Shown here in pieces: positions 23,578-53,259 of a DNA stretch of 64,000 nt. Origin of the DNA: Desmodus rotundus (taxonomy: Eukaryota > Chordata > Mammalia > Chiroptera > Phyllostomidae). Location of the stretch: positions 17,122,739-17,186,738 of the forward strand of contig NC_071397.1 of NCBI RefSeq assembly GCF_022682495.2. Direction: 5' to 3'. Made by a program: the position numbers and the translations under genes. Numbering within the stretch: position 1 is the first letter of the stretch; each line of letters opens with the position of its first letter. The notes below the pieces were generated by a model, which saw only the letters and a list, made by a program, of their open reading frames with translations, was not told the origin of the DNA and ran no database searches.

Positions 23578-26128
23578 TGGCACGAGCTGACCTTTCTATG
23601 CCAAGGTTAATCACTGGTACTTAAGGTCGGAAGGCTTAGCTTGTTACAAGAAACACCTGCTGGGAGAACTGTTATCAGGATGGTAAATCTCAGCAGAGGC
23701 CAATATCCTCCTACAGGCTCTAGGAAAATACTCAGGATTTAAGAGTAAAAATATTTAGGAAAAGAACTGAGAATCCTAATTCTCTCCCTTGAGGAAAAGC
23801 TGAAGAGAAGGAGCTAGAATTACATGCTGGCTAATAACGGGGCAGACAGAAACCAGCCCTCATCACTGAGGCATCGAACCTGAGAAAGAAAGTGAACCAA
23901 GTTTATATTTCAGTCAACTCAAGTGCAGTTGTACAAAAATTCATTTTGTTTCAAAATTTTCCTAGGAATTAAATCTCAAGGTAATTGGAAACATCCTGGA
24001 GTTCTACCCACAAAATACAGGTTCCAATGGAAGTAACGCCTACTTCAGTGCGGTTGGTAGAGTATGTCTCGCAAGAGATGGACAGCCATTTGAACTTTTC
24101 ACCTAAAATGCCATACAGTGTGCTTGTGTGATAGTTACGTTATAGAACTACATGCTTATGGTTTTATAATAGAAGGTTTTCTAATAAAAAAGGGGCTTTA
24201 TTTGCGCCAGCCCCTATAGAGCAGCAGACATCGGCACCCTGAAAAACGTATTTAAAGATGAAAGAAGGCTCATTCTGCCCTGGCTAACCTGTCTCATGGG
24301 TAGAACTGACTCTGGGTGTTCAGTCATATGCATTTCCAGAAGGGACCTCGGAGATCACCTAGTTCAACCACCTCCTTTTCCAGATGAAGAAACCAAGCAC
24401 TTCCCTCTAAGGCAGTGGCTCGCCCAGCCTGGCACATTGACTCAGCTGCACGCCGCCAGAACCAGAAGAGGAACGGACTCAGGGCCCTCACTTCCCAGTG
24501 CAGGGCTTGTTTCCCTCTGCCACCTTCCGGCTCTCTGGAGATTTCCTGCGCGACCGCCACAAAATACTCCACCTCTGCCTCCCTACCCGTGAAGCATAAG
24601 TAGCGACACCTGGCTCCTGAGGGGGGAAGGGGAAATGGCAGGGAAGCAGGACTGTTTTTAGGACTGCATAGCTGAGGCAGCCAATACACAGGTGACCCTC
24701 ACACCTGCCTTAATCCGCTTCAGTGGATGTCATCTCAGACAAAGTCTGGAATCAGTAGGACAACTGGTGTGGTTGGAAAACTCCGGAAAATGAGAAGGGG
24801 GTAAACTATGCATTCTCTGGTTTCTGGGAGCCTTTTTCAAAGCTCTTTATCTTCCTCCTCCAGGTTGTCTCCATAACCCTGCCTCACAAGCATATTATGA
24901 GGATTAAGGTGGCACTGCCCACGCTGGACAGACTTCAAGCCTTAGGAGAGGCTGAAGAACCCACTTCCAGAAGCTGGGAGTAGGGGGGCCTCCATGTGAG
25001 AAGCGCTTGAGTCAGAGCCACACTGACTGGGCGACAGGAACAGCAAGGAAGGGGAGAGTTCAGAGCTCAACAAGGGAGAAACCACTTTAAATGGTTTTAA
25101 TCTAAGGATCACTTTTTAGAGATGAAACACCTGTCCAAATCAATCATTTTACTCCAGGAACTTTAACTTGCGGTACGAATGAAAGTACTGGGGAGTAGTT
25201 CCACGCCGGTGGGCACTTAACCACCTGCTCTGTGACGTCCCACGAGCACCCCACAGGCAGGAATCATCCCATTCTACAGATCCGGACAAGCAGCACAAAA
25301 CCTAACCAAAGTTATTTGGTCGCAGAGAAGAGATTCAGTTCCCGCAACTTACCAAATCCTCTCTTGAAAACTATCCTTCAATATGGATGCTTCACTTATC
25401 CAGGAGAGTTAAGGAATAAGGTAGCATAACTTTCCAAGGTACACTTTATTTCTCCTAGCCCCACCAATTATTTTAACTATTTCAGATGACAGACCTAAAT
25501 GTAAACACTTGTCTTTGGGAACAAAGCCTGTGTTTTTTCCTGACAAATCTGGGCCATCACTGCAATCTGTGCCCTCTGGGGCACCGGCCTGCCCGGAGGC
25601 CTCGGCCTGAGCTGCCTTTCTCAGGGTCAGGCAGCAGGAATTGCGAGCTCCTGGCAATAAACTTCTTTAAGTGCTTACCGACTTCTTTTATTTTTGTCCT
25701 AAGTTGGGAAATAATACACATACATTTTGAAACTCATGGTAGAGATTTGTTGAGTCCCTAACAGTAAGTTACTTTAATACAATTACTGTCCGTTGTGGCC
25801 TCCTGAAACAGTCCTCTACCTTCTGTTCTTCCGTTTGCTTGCAGAGCTGAGCTGTCAGCACGGTAAAGTTGGTACTACAGGTACTAACAAAACGCTGGGT
25901 GCTCCTGGTTCTCTCCCCCTGTGCCTCAGTTTCCTCAGGAGCAAAGGACAGAGAGTAAGAGTCCTATTGACAAAATGTTTGGCCTTTCTGGACATATTAC
26001 TTAAGAAGACCCCTGAAAACCCCTAGCTTTTCTTTACACCAGCACCCCACCTGTAGCTTCCACCCCCCCGATTCTCCGCTGGCCCCTCAACTCCTATAGC
26101 TTTTTACTTTGTGTGTCCTCATTCAGTA

Positions 26129-26232
26129 ACGGGGATGGGCAAAAGTAGGTTTAATTTAAGTGAAAGTCTGTTCTTACATATTGTTTTGTATTATTTTCCA
26201 TACCAACTGTAAACCTACTTTGCATACCCCTG
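26129..26232. mobile_element. Second mariner-type MITE, same family
   Basis: The ends GGGGATGGGCAAAAGTAGG and CCTACTTTGCATACCCC are near-inverted repeats of the same family as the copy at 23337. The interior shares 'attattttccata' with related copies. TA dinucleotides flank it (26127-26128, 26233-26234). Confidence 0.7.
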
Positions 26233-27299
26233 TATACTTTTCATTTTTAGAATGCTGACACGTTAGACATACATATCCGCAGCCCGCAGACCTCAAGAGC
26301 AGGAAATCCCGTCTTTGCGCCCACTGGGGCCTCCGGTACATCACACCCATTGCCGGTCTCAATGTCAAAGTCTTTCCAGGACTCCTGCCCTCTCCCCCCT
26401 GGAACTGCGCTCCCTGGATCACTCCCACTAGGACCTGCATTTCACATCTGGGAAAATAAATCACAAAGATGATGACATGGAATTCCCAACCATGCTGTCT
26501 TCCCTTCAAAAACCTAATGCCATGAAAAAACAAAGAAAAAAGAAAATCTTCTGCTTCGTATCTTCAGAGTGAGGGGCTCCTCCCAGCACAAAGAAAGGAG
26601 GAAGTTCCTCACCCCTCTGACAGCTGAGAACCAGCAGAGCCTCTTCTCTTCCAAGCAGCTTCCAGTGCACGTGACCCAGGCCCCCATAAAATCACTGGGT
26701 TTTTTTTTTTTTAATTTAAGTAACTTTAAATGTTTTCCAGAAGGTATTCAAATCATACAACAGTAGAAATATTGCCCTGGCCCCTCTACAAACTTCTGTA
26801 CAGACTAACAAATCCCAAAGGCTGTATACCCAGGTGTATGTGGTTTCACAAGAATCCTGTAAGAAAATTTCTTTATGGGCAAAACTCACATGATTTTAAG
26901 GTATCTGATACATCAGGTATTGTTTCTCATGAAGGGGATTTGATTCGGGCCCGGAAAGCCAGTAGAGAATCACTTCTCCTCCTAGACTTTCACTCACTGG
27001 CCTCCTGTGGCCATTTAGCTATTTCAAATCAACAGGGTTTGGCGTGTACAACTTGAACTGATAAATGCTGGTATCACTAAGGAAGGAAACTGCCTAAAGA
27101 CCTAACCTCCAAAGAGTGCGCGGTAGCCTGCTGCCACCTTGTGGTGGATTCATGCAAATACAGGAGCAGCAAATCTTGCAGGGCAGAGCTTGTAAGAAAA
27201 ACAAAATTAAATGTCTGTAACAGCACGCAGTACTAAGGCCATATGCATAGAATAAGAATGGGTAAGTATATTCAAAGTCTTGAGTATTTAGGCCAAAGG

Positions 27300-27743
27300 T
27301 TCACTGTATTAGTCTTGACTGATGTTTGTGCAAAGAAAGCTTTCTTGGCCTCCATGACTTGCTTCCAGAACTCTCCACCAGTGTAAGACGACCTAAAGCC
27401 TGCTCCAGACCAAAGTGCTTGGGAGACAAAAGCCAGAAAGGATGAACAAACACCAGATGAGCCCCCAAATACTCAGAAGTCTTTCGCTTGGGGATGGACG
27501 TGGGCAGTATGAGCCAGTCTTCTGCAACAAGACGCAATAGTCTTGGCCCTTTCCCACTTTACTCTCCACCTCACGGCAGCTTTCATCCCCAAAGCCTCCA
27601 AGTCCTGATTCAGCTTCAGCACAAGTCTCTCAGCTTCGATTCAATTAAACACTGTTATTCATAGGAAGGAAGGCAAAGACCAAGATGGGGGTTAGGGTGG
27701 GGACTTTCCTGGCAGATCCCCGAAGTTTGGACGCGAGGCCTCC
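27300..27743 (-). other. Probable MCM3 3' UTR
   Basis: Sequence following the MCM3 stop. I found no AATAAA or ATTAAA on the coding strand between the stop and about 26.9 kb, so the end is not fixed. A non-canonical AATATA lies at about 27268-27273. Confidence 0.4.
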
Positions 27744-45315
<17,572 letters not shown>

Positions 45316-45720
45316 GCTTGTCAACTCGCAGCTACCTCCTGCAGAGCCGCGCGGACCGTCTCGGGTGATCCCGCCCCGGCGCGAAAACTTGCGAACTTTT
45401 CCCGCCACCGAAAGTTACCACGAGGAAGGGGCGGGATCTCTGGGAGGATGGACCTATTCTGATTGGCTAACTCCTCTGACCCTAAACTAAATACTACCCA
45501 ATCGAGACCTTATACTTCGCGTTTCCCAGAGGCGCCAAGTGGCGGCAGGAAATGTATCAGCCCGGGCGCTCTGCGTCTCCCCTCCCCGTGGCTCCCTCAC
45601 TGGTGGGAAAGCTGACCAATGAGGCCGGAAGGAGAGCCCGGTCCCTGAGCCGCCGAAGGCCGGAGTAACGGGAAGCGATGCATTCTGGGAGTCGTAGTCT
45701 TCCCCCTTTTCCGGACGTTT
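45316..45720 (-). promoter_or_regulatory. MCM3 promoter: E2F pair, GC box, CCAAT boxes, ZNF143-like site
   Basis: The GC-rich stretch upstream of the ATG holds two E2F-like sites, GGCGCGAAAA (45378-45387) and TTTTCCCGCC (45397-45406). It also has a GC box GGGGCGGGA (about 45429-45437), CCAAT boxes in both orientations (45472-45476, 45498-45502, 45616-45620) and GCATTCTGGGAGTCGTAGT (45680-45698). The last is the reverse complement of the ZNF143/Staf consensus ACTAC...CCCAGAATGC. No TATA box was seen. E2F control of MCM genes is well known; use of each site here is inference. Confidence 0.7.
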
Positions 45721-46339
45721 CGAGGGTGTTTTTCAATCACTGTAAACTCACCCGCCAAACAGGGTGGGACTGAAAGACTAAACATCAGCGAATGGGGATT
45801 TACAACGCAAGGAAAGGAAAACATAAAAGCAAATAATTTTAAAATATACATTCCAATCAAGTGTGCTGGATATCTTTCTTAAGCAGCATCCAGGGAAATA
45901 AAGTGAATTTTGAGAATCTGAGATTGAGAATAGAATCATAGCACCTTTGGGAATGGTTATGTAGATCAGCGACCCATTTGCTAACAGAATAACGTTGCCT
46001 GAAATACCCCATAAAAATATAAGGCCGCGGAGGAGCGTGAAGTGAAAGAGAAATTTCGGTGTCTACCCCGCAGACCTAGAAAGGGCCTCATGTGTTATAC
46101 AAAACTTTGGACATAGTTATTACACCATCATTCAAAAGGGTAAGTGAAAGGCTTTCTCGCCTTATAAGATGACAGAGTCTTTTAAAATAACAGTTAGTGA
46201 AAGATAGATAAGCACATGGAGAAAAAAAAAGGGGGGGAGGTGTCAAGTCACTCAAGTACCGATCAGTAATTAAGATAAAGCAAATCTGAAATGAAATAAA
46301 AAAGATTAGTTGCATTTCCAAGTTTTGTTTTTTTTTAAT

Positions 46340-46500
46340 CTTTTGCAACTTTTAAATATTTTTTAGTTTTACTTTTGAGTTGTAATTTATATACAGTAAA
46401 ATGCACAGATCTTAAGTGTACAGCTCCATGAAATTTTATTACGTATAAACCCATGTAACCACCCAATGCACAGTAAGGAACAGTCTCATTGCCCCAACAT
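46340..46500 (-). mobile_element. Old L1 3' UTR fragment
   Basis: The text 'gttgtaatttatatacagtaaaatgcacag' and 'ttacgtataaacccatgtaaccacc' is a well-known motif of old L1 3' ends read in reverse. Confidence 0.5.
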
Positions 46501-47867
46501 GTTTTTAATTTTACGGAACAGGAAATGAAAATACCAGATTGCCCAGTACTAGATATCTGTTAATTCTATATCTGAAGTTTTGGCCAACTACTTAGTAGCT
46601 TTTAAAAGATCTCCAAGATTCATTGTGCCCTGTATTCGAAGGATAATTTGCCTAAACAAAATAAGTATGCTATCTATTTGTACGTGTGTATGTATTTTTA
46701 GTTATTATACAGACTAGAGTATTGTGTCATCCTAGTGGGCAGGTAAATTGATCCTTAGAGAAAAATACCAGTCTTCTCTGACTGCTTGCTTTTCATGAAC
46801 AGGCCAAAAAAAGAAAAATCTAGAATGAGGATTCTATTTGCAGTTACATAGTAAGATACAATTACTTAAACTTAAGAATGTCTTTATCACTTGATCATAA
46901 TTGTTATGTTATGGACACACTGAAGGCAATACTGACAATATTTTCTGCTCTAGAAAAACTTGAAATTGACACTGAAAGAAGGAGGAAGCTTAGTTCGATG
47001 AAAAATAAGTAACTTGCAATGGAAAGTCCAAAGGAGTGGAAGTATGAAAACCAAATCTTTGAATCTAGCACACTTCTCTGGGCTTCAGTTTCTTTATATA
47101 AAATATGAGGAAATTGGAAAAAAATTCTTAATAATCTATCTCACTCAAGCATTCCGTGAACCTATGGCGAACTTGAAGACTGTAATGACAATTGTACTTA
47201 TCAAGTCTTTAATATCATCATCTTCAGCCCTGAAGGACATGCAGATATTTAATTGGTGCTTTTGCCTTCTTACATTGGGGCATGAGATGTTTGAGCAGGG
47301 AAAGGGTGTTTCCTTTGTTATCTCCTGCTCCTTCAAATTGCAGAGAGAATAATCAATCACAGTGATGCTTTAAAAAAATTAGATGTATTTGCACATATCT
47401 CATACAGAGTCCAGCTGAGTTTAGCCAATGGCTCTCCCCCACTTCTTACTCAAAATGAAGAAGCATATGTAATCTGATAAAGTTGTATATCTATGGTTTT
47501 CTTTTTTGTTCATCTTCTTGCTTTCCCTTCGGATCCATTTTCTCTCCACTCTAGGCCTTGACAGAGCTAAGGCAATCTCCAAAGCTGAACACTAGGGGGA
47601 TTGTGGAGAGCAGAAGTTTGCAGGAAGACTGGAAAATAGATTGCAGTGTCTGTGGTACCTTTACTTTTCTGTGTCCTTGGGGGAATAAAAAGTACCCAAA
47701 AGCACAATGTAATTTAAAAATGTTTAATAAATATTATTAAATGAATATTATTTATGCTTACTAAATGATATACATATATATATCCTTATTCAAACCAATG
47801 TTACAGTTGTTACATTTTCTATGTTACAAAACTTCTCAAACAATACCCCAAATACCCTACGATTAAT

Positions 47868-48287
47868 AACTAGCTTTCATTTGCAATGGCATGGATGGAA
47901 CTGGAGAGCATTATGCTAAGTGAAATAAGCCAGGCGGTGAGGGACAAATACCATATGATCTCACCTTTAACTGGAACATAATCAAGAAAAGAAAAAAAGC
48001 AAACAAAATATAACCAGAGACATTGAAATTAAGAACAATGTAACAATAGCCAGGGGGGAGTGGGGAGGGGATAGTGGGGAGAGGGGTCTATAGGAGCTAC
48101 TATAAAGGACACAAGGACAAAAGCAAGGGGAAGTATAGAGGTGGGGGAGGGAGGTGGGATTGGCTGGGGTGGGGTGGAGGGATGGGGAGAAAATGCAGAC
48201 AATTGTAACTGAATAAAAATTTAAAAAATTAAAAAAATAATAAAATAAAATCTAAATAATAATAATAATAATAACAACTAGCTTTCA
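47868..48287 (+). mobile_element. Young 5'-truncated L1 with 12-bp target-site duplication
   Basis: It begins inside the ORF2 end ('gcatggatggaactggagag', 'gctaagtgaaataagccagg'), passes a G-rich 3' UTR and ends in a long A-rich tail. AACTAGCTTTCA occurs at 47868-47879 and identically at 48276-48287, so the insert is 47880-48275. The perfect duplication suggests recent insertion. Confidence 0.88.
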
Positions 48288-48604
48288 GCATTCAAGAAAG
48301 CACCATAATCCATTACAGTCCTGTAACACTCAAAGGACACAAAAGCTTGGAAGTCAAAAACTACTTCTCCAAGGCCAGAGCAGTTTAAGGAATAACCTGC
48401 AGACCCAGGCTTGCCCTGGCCAAGCATATTGCTCTCTTCTGTGATAGGGACTAGTCAGAATCTTCTGACGCTGTGGTGCAGGGTCATAAGCACCAAGACA
48501 AGCAGACTTCCTTTATCCTTCTGGCTGCTCTACTTACTAGCTGTGTGACTGAACAACTTGCTTAATTATTCTGTACCTCAGTTTTCTAACCTTTAAAAAA
48601 AATA

Positions 48605-48840
48605 GAGTCAGAGGCATGGATACATGAAACAGACTGACAGCTGTCAGAGGAGAGGTGGGTGGGAGGGACTGGATGAAGGAAGATGAAGGGATTAGCCAAA
48701 GAACATATGTGCATGACCCGTGGACACAGACAACAGTGTGGTGATGGCCAGAGGGAAGAGGGACGAGGGCAAGGGGAAGAAAAATGGGGACCTCTATAAT
48801 AATATAGGCAATAAAAATAAAAACATAAAAAGTTTGGTAT
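48605..48840 (+). mobile_element. L1/HAL1-like 3' end with A-rich tail
   Basis: It shares 'agccaaagaac', 'catggacac'-like and purine-rich 3' UTR text with the 3' end of the HAL1-like element at 18.7 kb, and ends in 'caataaaaataaaaacataaaa'. It is a short truncated copy. Confidence 0.5.
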
Positions 48841-49814
48841 GAAAAAAATAAAATTGGGATAGAAGTTATATCTAGTTCAAAGAATGGTTTGAGTATTCAG
48901 TGAGCTAATAACATAAAAGACTGAAAAAAGTTCCTGGCGTGTAGTAAGCACTAAATAAATGGTGGTAGTAGTGGTTGGAGAGGGGTCAAGAGATGTTGGG
49001 GAAAAAAGGGAGGAAGCATCCTGGTACTTTCCTTGAACAATTCAGACAACAAAATTCAAGCCACTCTTCCCGCTCCCACCAAAAGTTGATAATAGAACCA
49101 ATGCAGACACTGTTTTGAGGACTTGTTTGCCAACTGGCTAAAGGAATAATACATTCATAGGGGCCTCGATACACACAGTAGTCTGGTCCAATTCTGCCAG
49201 TGTTGAAAATCATCAGAGGCATTTGATTTATGCTTAATGGAAAACCAAATTGTCCCTGGAGCTAGCCACTGTGTCTTGTAAAGAGAGGAGAGTCCCACAG
49301 CAGCTGCCCTTATCTCTTGTTTCCCAGAAGCCTTTAGGTTAGATGTCCTACAAAAATCAGGAAAATCCAGAAACGAAAGAACATCAGTGATCCTGATTTC
49401 TCCATTAAATTTGACAACACAGTTGGGGTCTACCAACAACTTGTGATTCATTGTCACTTGCCAATGTTAATTTCAGCAGTCGGGTTTCTTAGTCACTGAA
49501 AAGTCATCCCCATTACTAGTTGCACAATTTTACTTGGAATCTGTTGAAGAACTTCGCTTCAGTGCTTAGATCCACAGATTTGCAGGGGAAATCACCCAAA
49601 ACTTGCTGAGTGAATATGAATACAGTATATAAGATTCTCTAATAACTTCCTTCTATAGATCTGTCTAGATGTAAGTGCATTTTAAAAGATATAGTCGCTT
49701 TATTCTTTATAATGTGCCAATGTAGTGAAGTTAATAGATTTAGCCAGATCAGCCAATCAAATATCAGTTGAGCATCTCTATACCTAATTCTGCCCCTGAC
49801 CAGACACTCTACAT

Positions 49815-50110
49815 CAGTGCTGCCCAGTGGAAATATAATGCAAGTCACATATATTACTTAAAATTTTCTGGTACCTACATTGTAAAAAGGAAAAACATGT
49901 TAAATTCATTTAGCAATACATTTTATTTAACCCAATATATCCAAAATGTCATTTTAACATGCAATCAATATTTTTAAAGTATTAATGAGATATCTACCTT
50001 TTTGTACTAAGTCTTAAAAATCTAGTGTGTTTTTTATACTTCACCCATCTCAATTCAGACTGGGCACACTTCAAGTGTTCGATCATATGTGGCTAGTGGC
50101 AGCCATACCA
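49815..50110. repeat. Ancient repeat ('ctgcccagtggaaatataatgcaag' family)
   Basis: A widespread mammalian repeat with ends 'gtgctgcccagtggaaatataa' and 'catatgtggctagtggc'. A shorter copy in the opposite orientation lies at about 54500-54680. I recognise the text but cannot give its family name with confidence. Confidence 0.5.
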
Positions 50111-50164
50111 GCACAGCTTCAGCGTGTGAAAATCTCTCTCTCGAAGTAGCTGTGATTTAACTTG

Positions 50165-50390
50165 AAATAATAACAACCATTTATTGAACATGTACTACAT
50201 ACCAGATACTGTGCTATGCACATTACCACTTAATCTCATTTAATCTTTCTAATACCTTGTGATGTGGTTATTTTTGATCCTCATCTTACAGATAAGGAAA
50301 CTAAAGTTTAAAATACTACAGAATCCTATACCAATAAGGGACAGAGGCAGGATTTGAACCCGGGTCTATATATATATATATATATATATA
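50165..50390 (-). repeat. MIR fragment followed by a (TA)n run
   Basis: The text 'catttattgaacatgtactacataccagatactg', 'cttacagataaggaaact' and 'aggatttgaacccgggtct' is MIR in reverse. It is followed by about 12 TA units (about 50367-50390). Confidence 0.7.
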
Positions 50391-53032
50391 GCTATATTGA
50401 ATAGCATTTAAAAACAAATGAGTATTTAAGATTCAGTAGGATATACTTAAATGTTAAGTGAAACATTCTATATTTTATATTTTAAAATACTTTAATTGAT
50501 TTTTTAAAATTCAGTCTGTTGTATTCTTAGTGCATTATAGTTTTTCTTACTCATTTTACTCTTGAGGGGTAAAGAGACCTTTCTCTGGACATGAAGAGTA
50601 CTTTCTGCTGGTTTACAGATTGGCTAGCATCCGTGAGTCTCCTGTAACATTTGTGTATTCATTCAATTAACCAATTATGTGTGAGCTATGTATGACACAG
50701 TACATTAGATACTGTTTATAATCAGTTCTTACTCTATGTTACCCTTCGGGTAAACTGTGCATCATCATTTTGAAGTTTCAAAATATTTTGAATGCCTGCC
50801 ATTAGTCATTATTCAACCAACAGCGCTTTGAGATGCTGTATTTACTCACACTATAAATAATACTGTGAGTATTTTTATTTAGGTCTTTAGGGGAGGTACG
50901 AAGATCAAAAGTTTACAATCTAATATGGAAAACAAGGTACAAGCACAAATAATCCTGAGGAAAAGCAGCCTGTGTCTAGGCATGGTACAGAGTGCCATGT
51001 GCATTAAACATGGCAGCTGTGACCTGACACAGGGGTGATAGGTAAAGCTAAAGAGCGGGGGTAGTATTCGATGTGAAGATCAAAAGGTGGGCAGTATTTC
51101 TTCTAGGGATATGGGTCAGCAATGACATTGAAAGCAAAATGTAAAGGCAACAGTGACCAAATCCTTGGGAGACTAAGGTAGCTGGGATGAAGGGTCACCC
51201 TAAAGAGGTCAGTGCAGGGTAGGACTGGAAGCAGTCAGGTGTACCAGGCCTGACTGTAGTGGACACTGAACAGCAGAGGAAGAAGACTGTGCTTGATGTA
51301 GGAGGCAAACGAGAGTCATTGATACCTCGTGAGCAAAGGAGAGACAGTATCAATTGTGCTTTAGGAAGATTAATCTGGCCAGACGATATGTATAAGGGAT
51401 TATTTTAAAAAGAAATTAGGTCTGAAGAGGTGTTCAGAGAAAAGACAAAAAGAAAAGGATGAGACCGAGACATTTCAGAGGAAAACTGGACAGATCTAAG
51501 GCTCTTTGGATGGAAATCGGAATGAAGGAGAGAGAGGAATAGAAATTACACGTGTGTATGTAGAATAAATACCTGTGCCTCACACACAGTGCCTCAGGCT
51601 TACAAAATGCATGCAAATGTTAATTGTATTTATTAAGATATTAATTTAGAATGAACAATTGTTTTGTAGTTAAGACAACACAGGAAAAGAAATTTAAGGC
51701 ATAACCAAGTCTCTCAATGCACCAGTAGTCAAGAGAATATAGAGTAACTTTGACATTTAGTTCTAAAACTTTGTCTAGGACAGTATGGAAAAGGAAGGAA
51801 AATTATATTTTTGCTAAACTTTAAAACAAAGTATATATAAACTACACCTCATTGAAGCAAAGTATATATAAATTATATGTCAACTGAGTTTATTCTAAAA
51901 TTCTAAGCAAAGAAAATAAATCAGAAAAAGCACGACGGCTACATCTGGTCAGCTGGCATGGTTGGGAGAGGGCCAGTGCTCTTTGAAGGAGACCGAATAT
52001 TAAGTGTAACCGGCCCTATGCCATTAGACTAAGAAACTACAGTTCCTGTCCACAGCATGCACAATCCATTCGACAGACCCGAAGCCAGGGTTTGGGAAAA
52101 CTGAATCTCATTTCATCCTCCACTCACTGAACATTTAACAACATGGAAACAGAATTTAAAAGATGCTTGTGACGCACCTTGGGATACAAACCCCAGAAGT
52201 GGTTGTTTTGATTGCTCACTGGTCTTTTATAGGAATATACTAAGATCACCTCCTCCATTCCCCACTCCAGCTCATACCCACAGTTCATGTCAGCACCTTC
52301 CTACATCCTTCTAGCTCAGTTGTGGGAACCTTTAGATAAGAAGAAATACAAGCCTTTATCACCCTTCTTTCAGCCCTCCAATATGCTGTTGTTTTTAGAG
52401 AATATACAACACCCGTTAACACTCTAATTTTGTATTTTAAGTGCTGTAAAGATCAAAACAAAAATCTCTCACAAGCCGAGGTTTAGTTTTTACCCCTTCT
52501 CTCTACTCTTTTACTGGTTTCTTTGATAAGCATCCATAAACCAAACCCAGATGGGTATTTTTCCTGGCCTGTGTTCATCTGGTTAGCCATCTGCTTCTCT
52601 CTTTGCTGATACAGGAAGGGGAGATATTTTTTTAAAAAACAGAAGGTGTTGGCTTACAGCCCTGAAGGTCTGGGGAAGGTGGCTTTTAAAATAACCATTC
52701 TTTATTCACCGCCATGCTCCAACGCCACCTTCATTAATTGGAAATGGAAAGTCAGCCAACAGTGTTCATTAAAAAATATATCAGAGTGCATGATAGACTG
52801 TTAGTGCTCACGTCACCTTAGAGGCCATTTTATACAAAGCCTCATTTCATATCTAGACAACTGAAGTCCTGAGAAATTCAGGTAGATCCCAATATCAATA
52901 TATTTAAAGTAATTAAAGAGGGTTTTTTTTTTCTTTAAAAGGTAAAGAAATATTCAGGACTCAAGATCCTGAAAGAAAGGTAGATTTGAGCAAATCAAAC
53001 TTTTAGAATTAAAGAACAGTTTTTGGGTGGTT

Positions 53033-53227
53033 CTTTTTTTTTCTTGAGAGAGAGAGGGGAAGGAAGGGAGAAAGAGAAGGAGAGAAACGTCAATCACTTG
53101 CCTCTCATACATGCCCTGACCTGTAACTGAATGTGTAACCCAGGCATGTGCCCTGAATGGGAATAGAACTAGCAACCTTTTGCTTTGCGGGGTGATGTCC
53201 AGTCAACTGAGCCACATCAGCCAGGGC
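53033..53227 (-). mobile_element. tRNA-derived SINE (VES-like), minus orientation
   Basis: On the minus strand the head is GCCCTGGCTGATGTGGCTCA, followed by a B-box-like region and a CT-rich run ending in an A-rich tail at the low end. It has the same structure as the other VES-like copies, with moderate divergence. Confidence 0.82.
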
Positions 53228-53259
53228 AAAGAATTCAGTTTTTGAAAGGATAAATAATG

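Larger units (their letters stand above)
21420..27300. other. Intergenic stretch between the HAL1-like element and the MCM3 3' end
   Basis: Apart from the repeats listed separately, I see a MIR at 22600-22820, MIR/L3-like text near 24330-24410 and a reverse MIR near 25230-25370. No reading frame here resembles a known protein and no exon-like structure was recognised. Confidence 0.55.
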
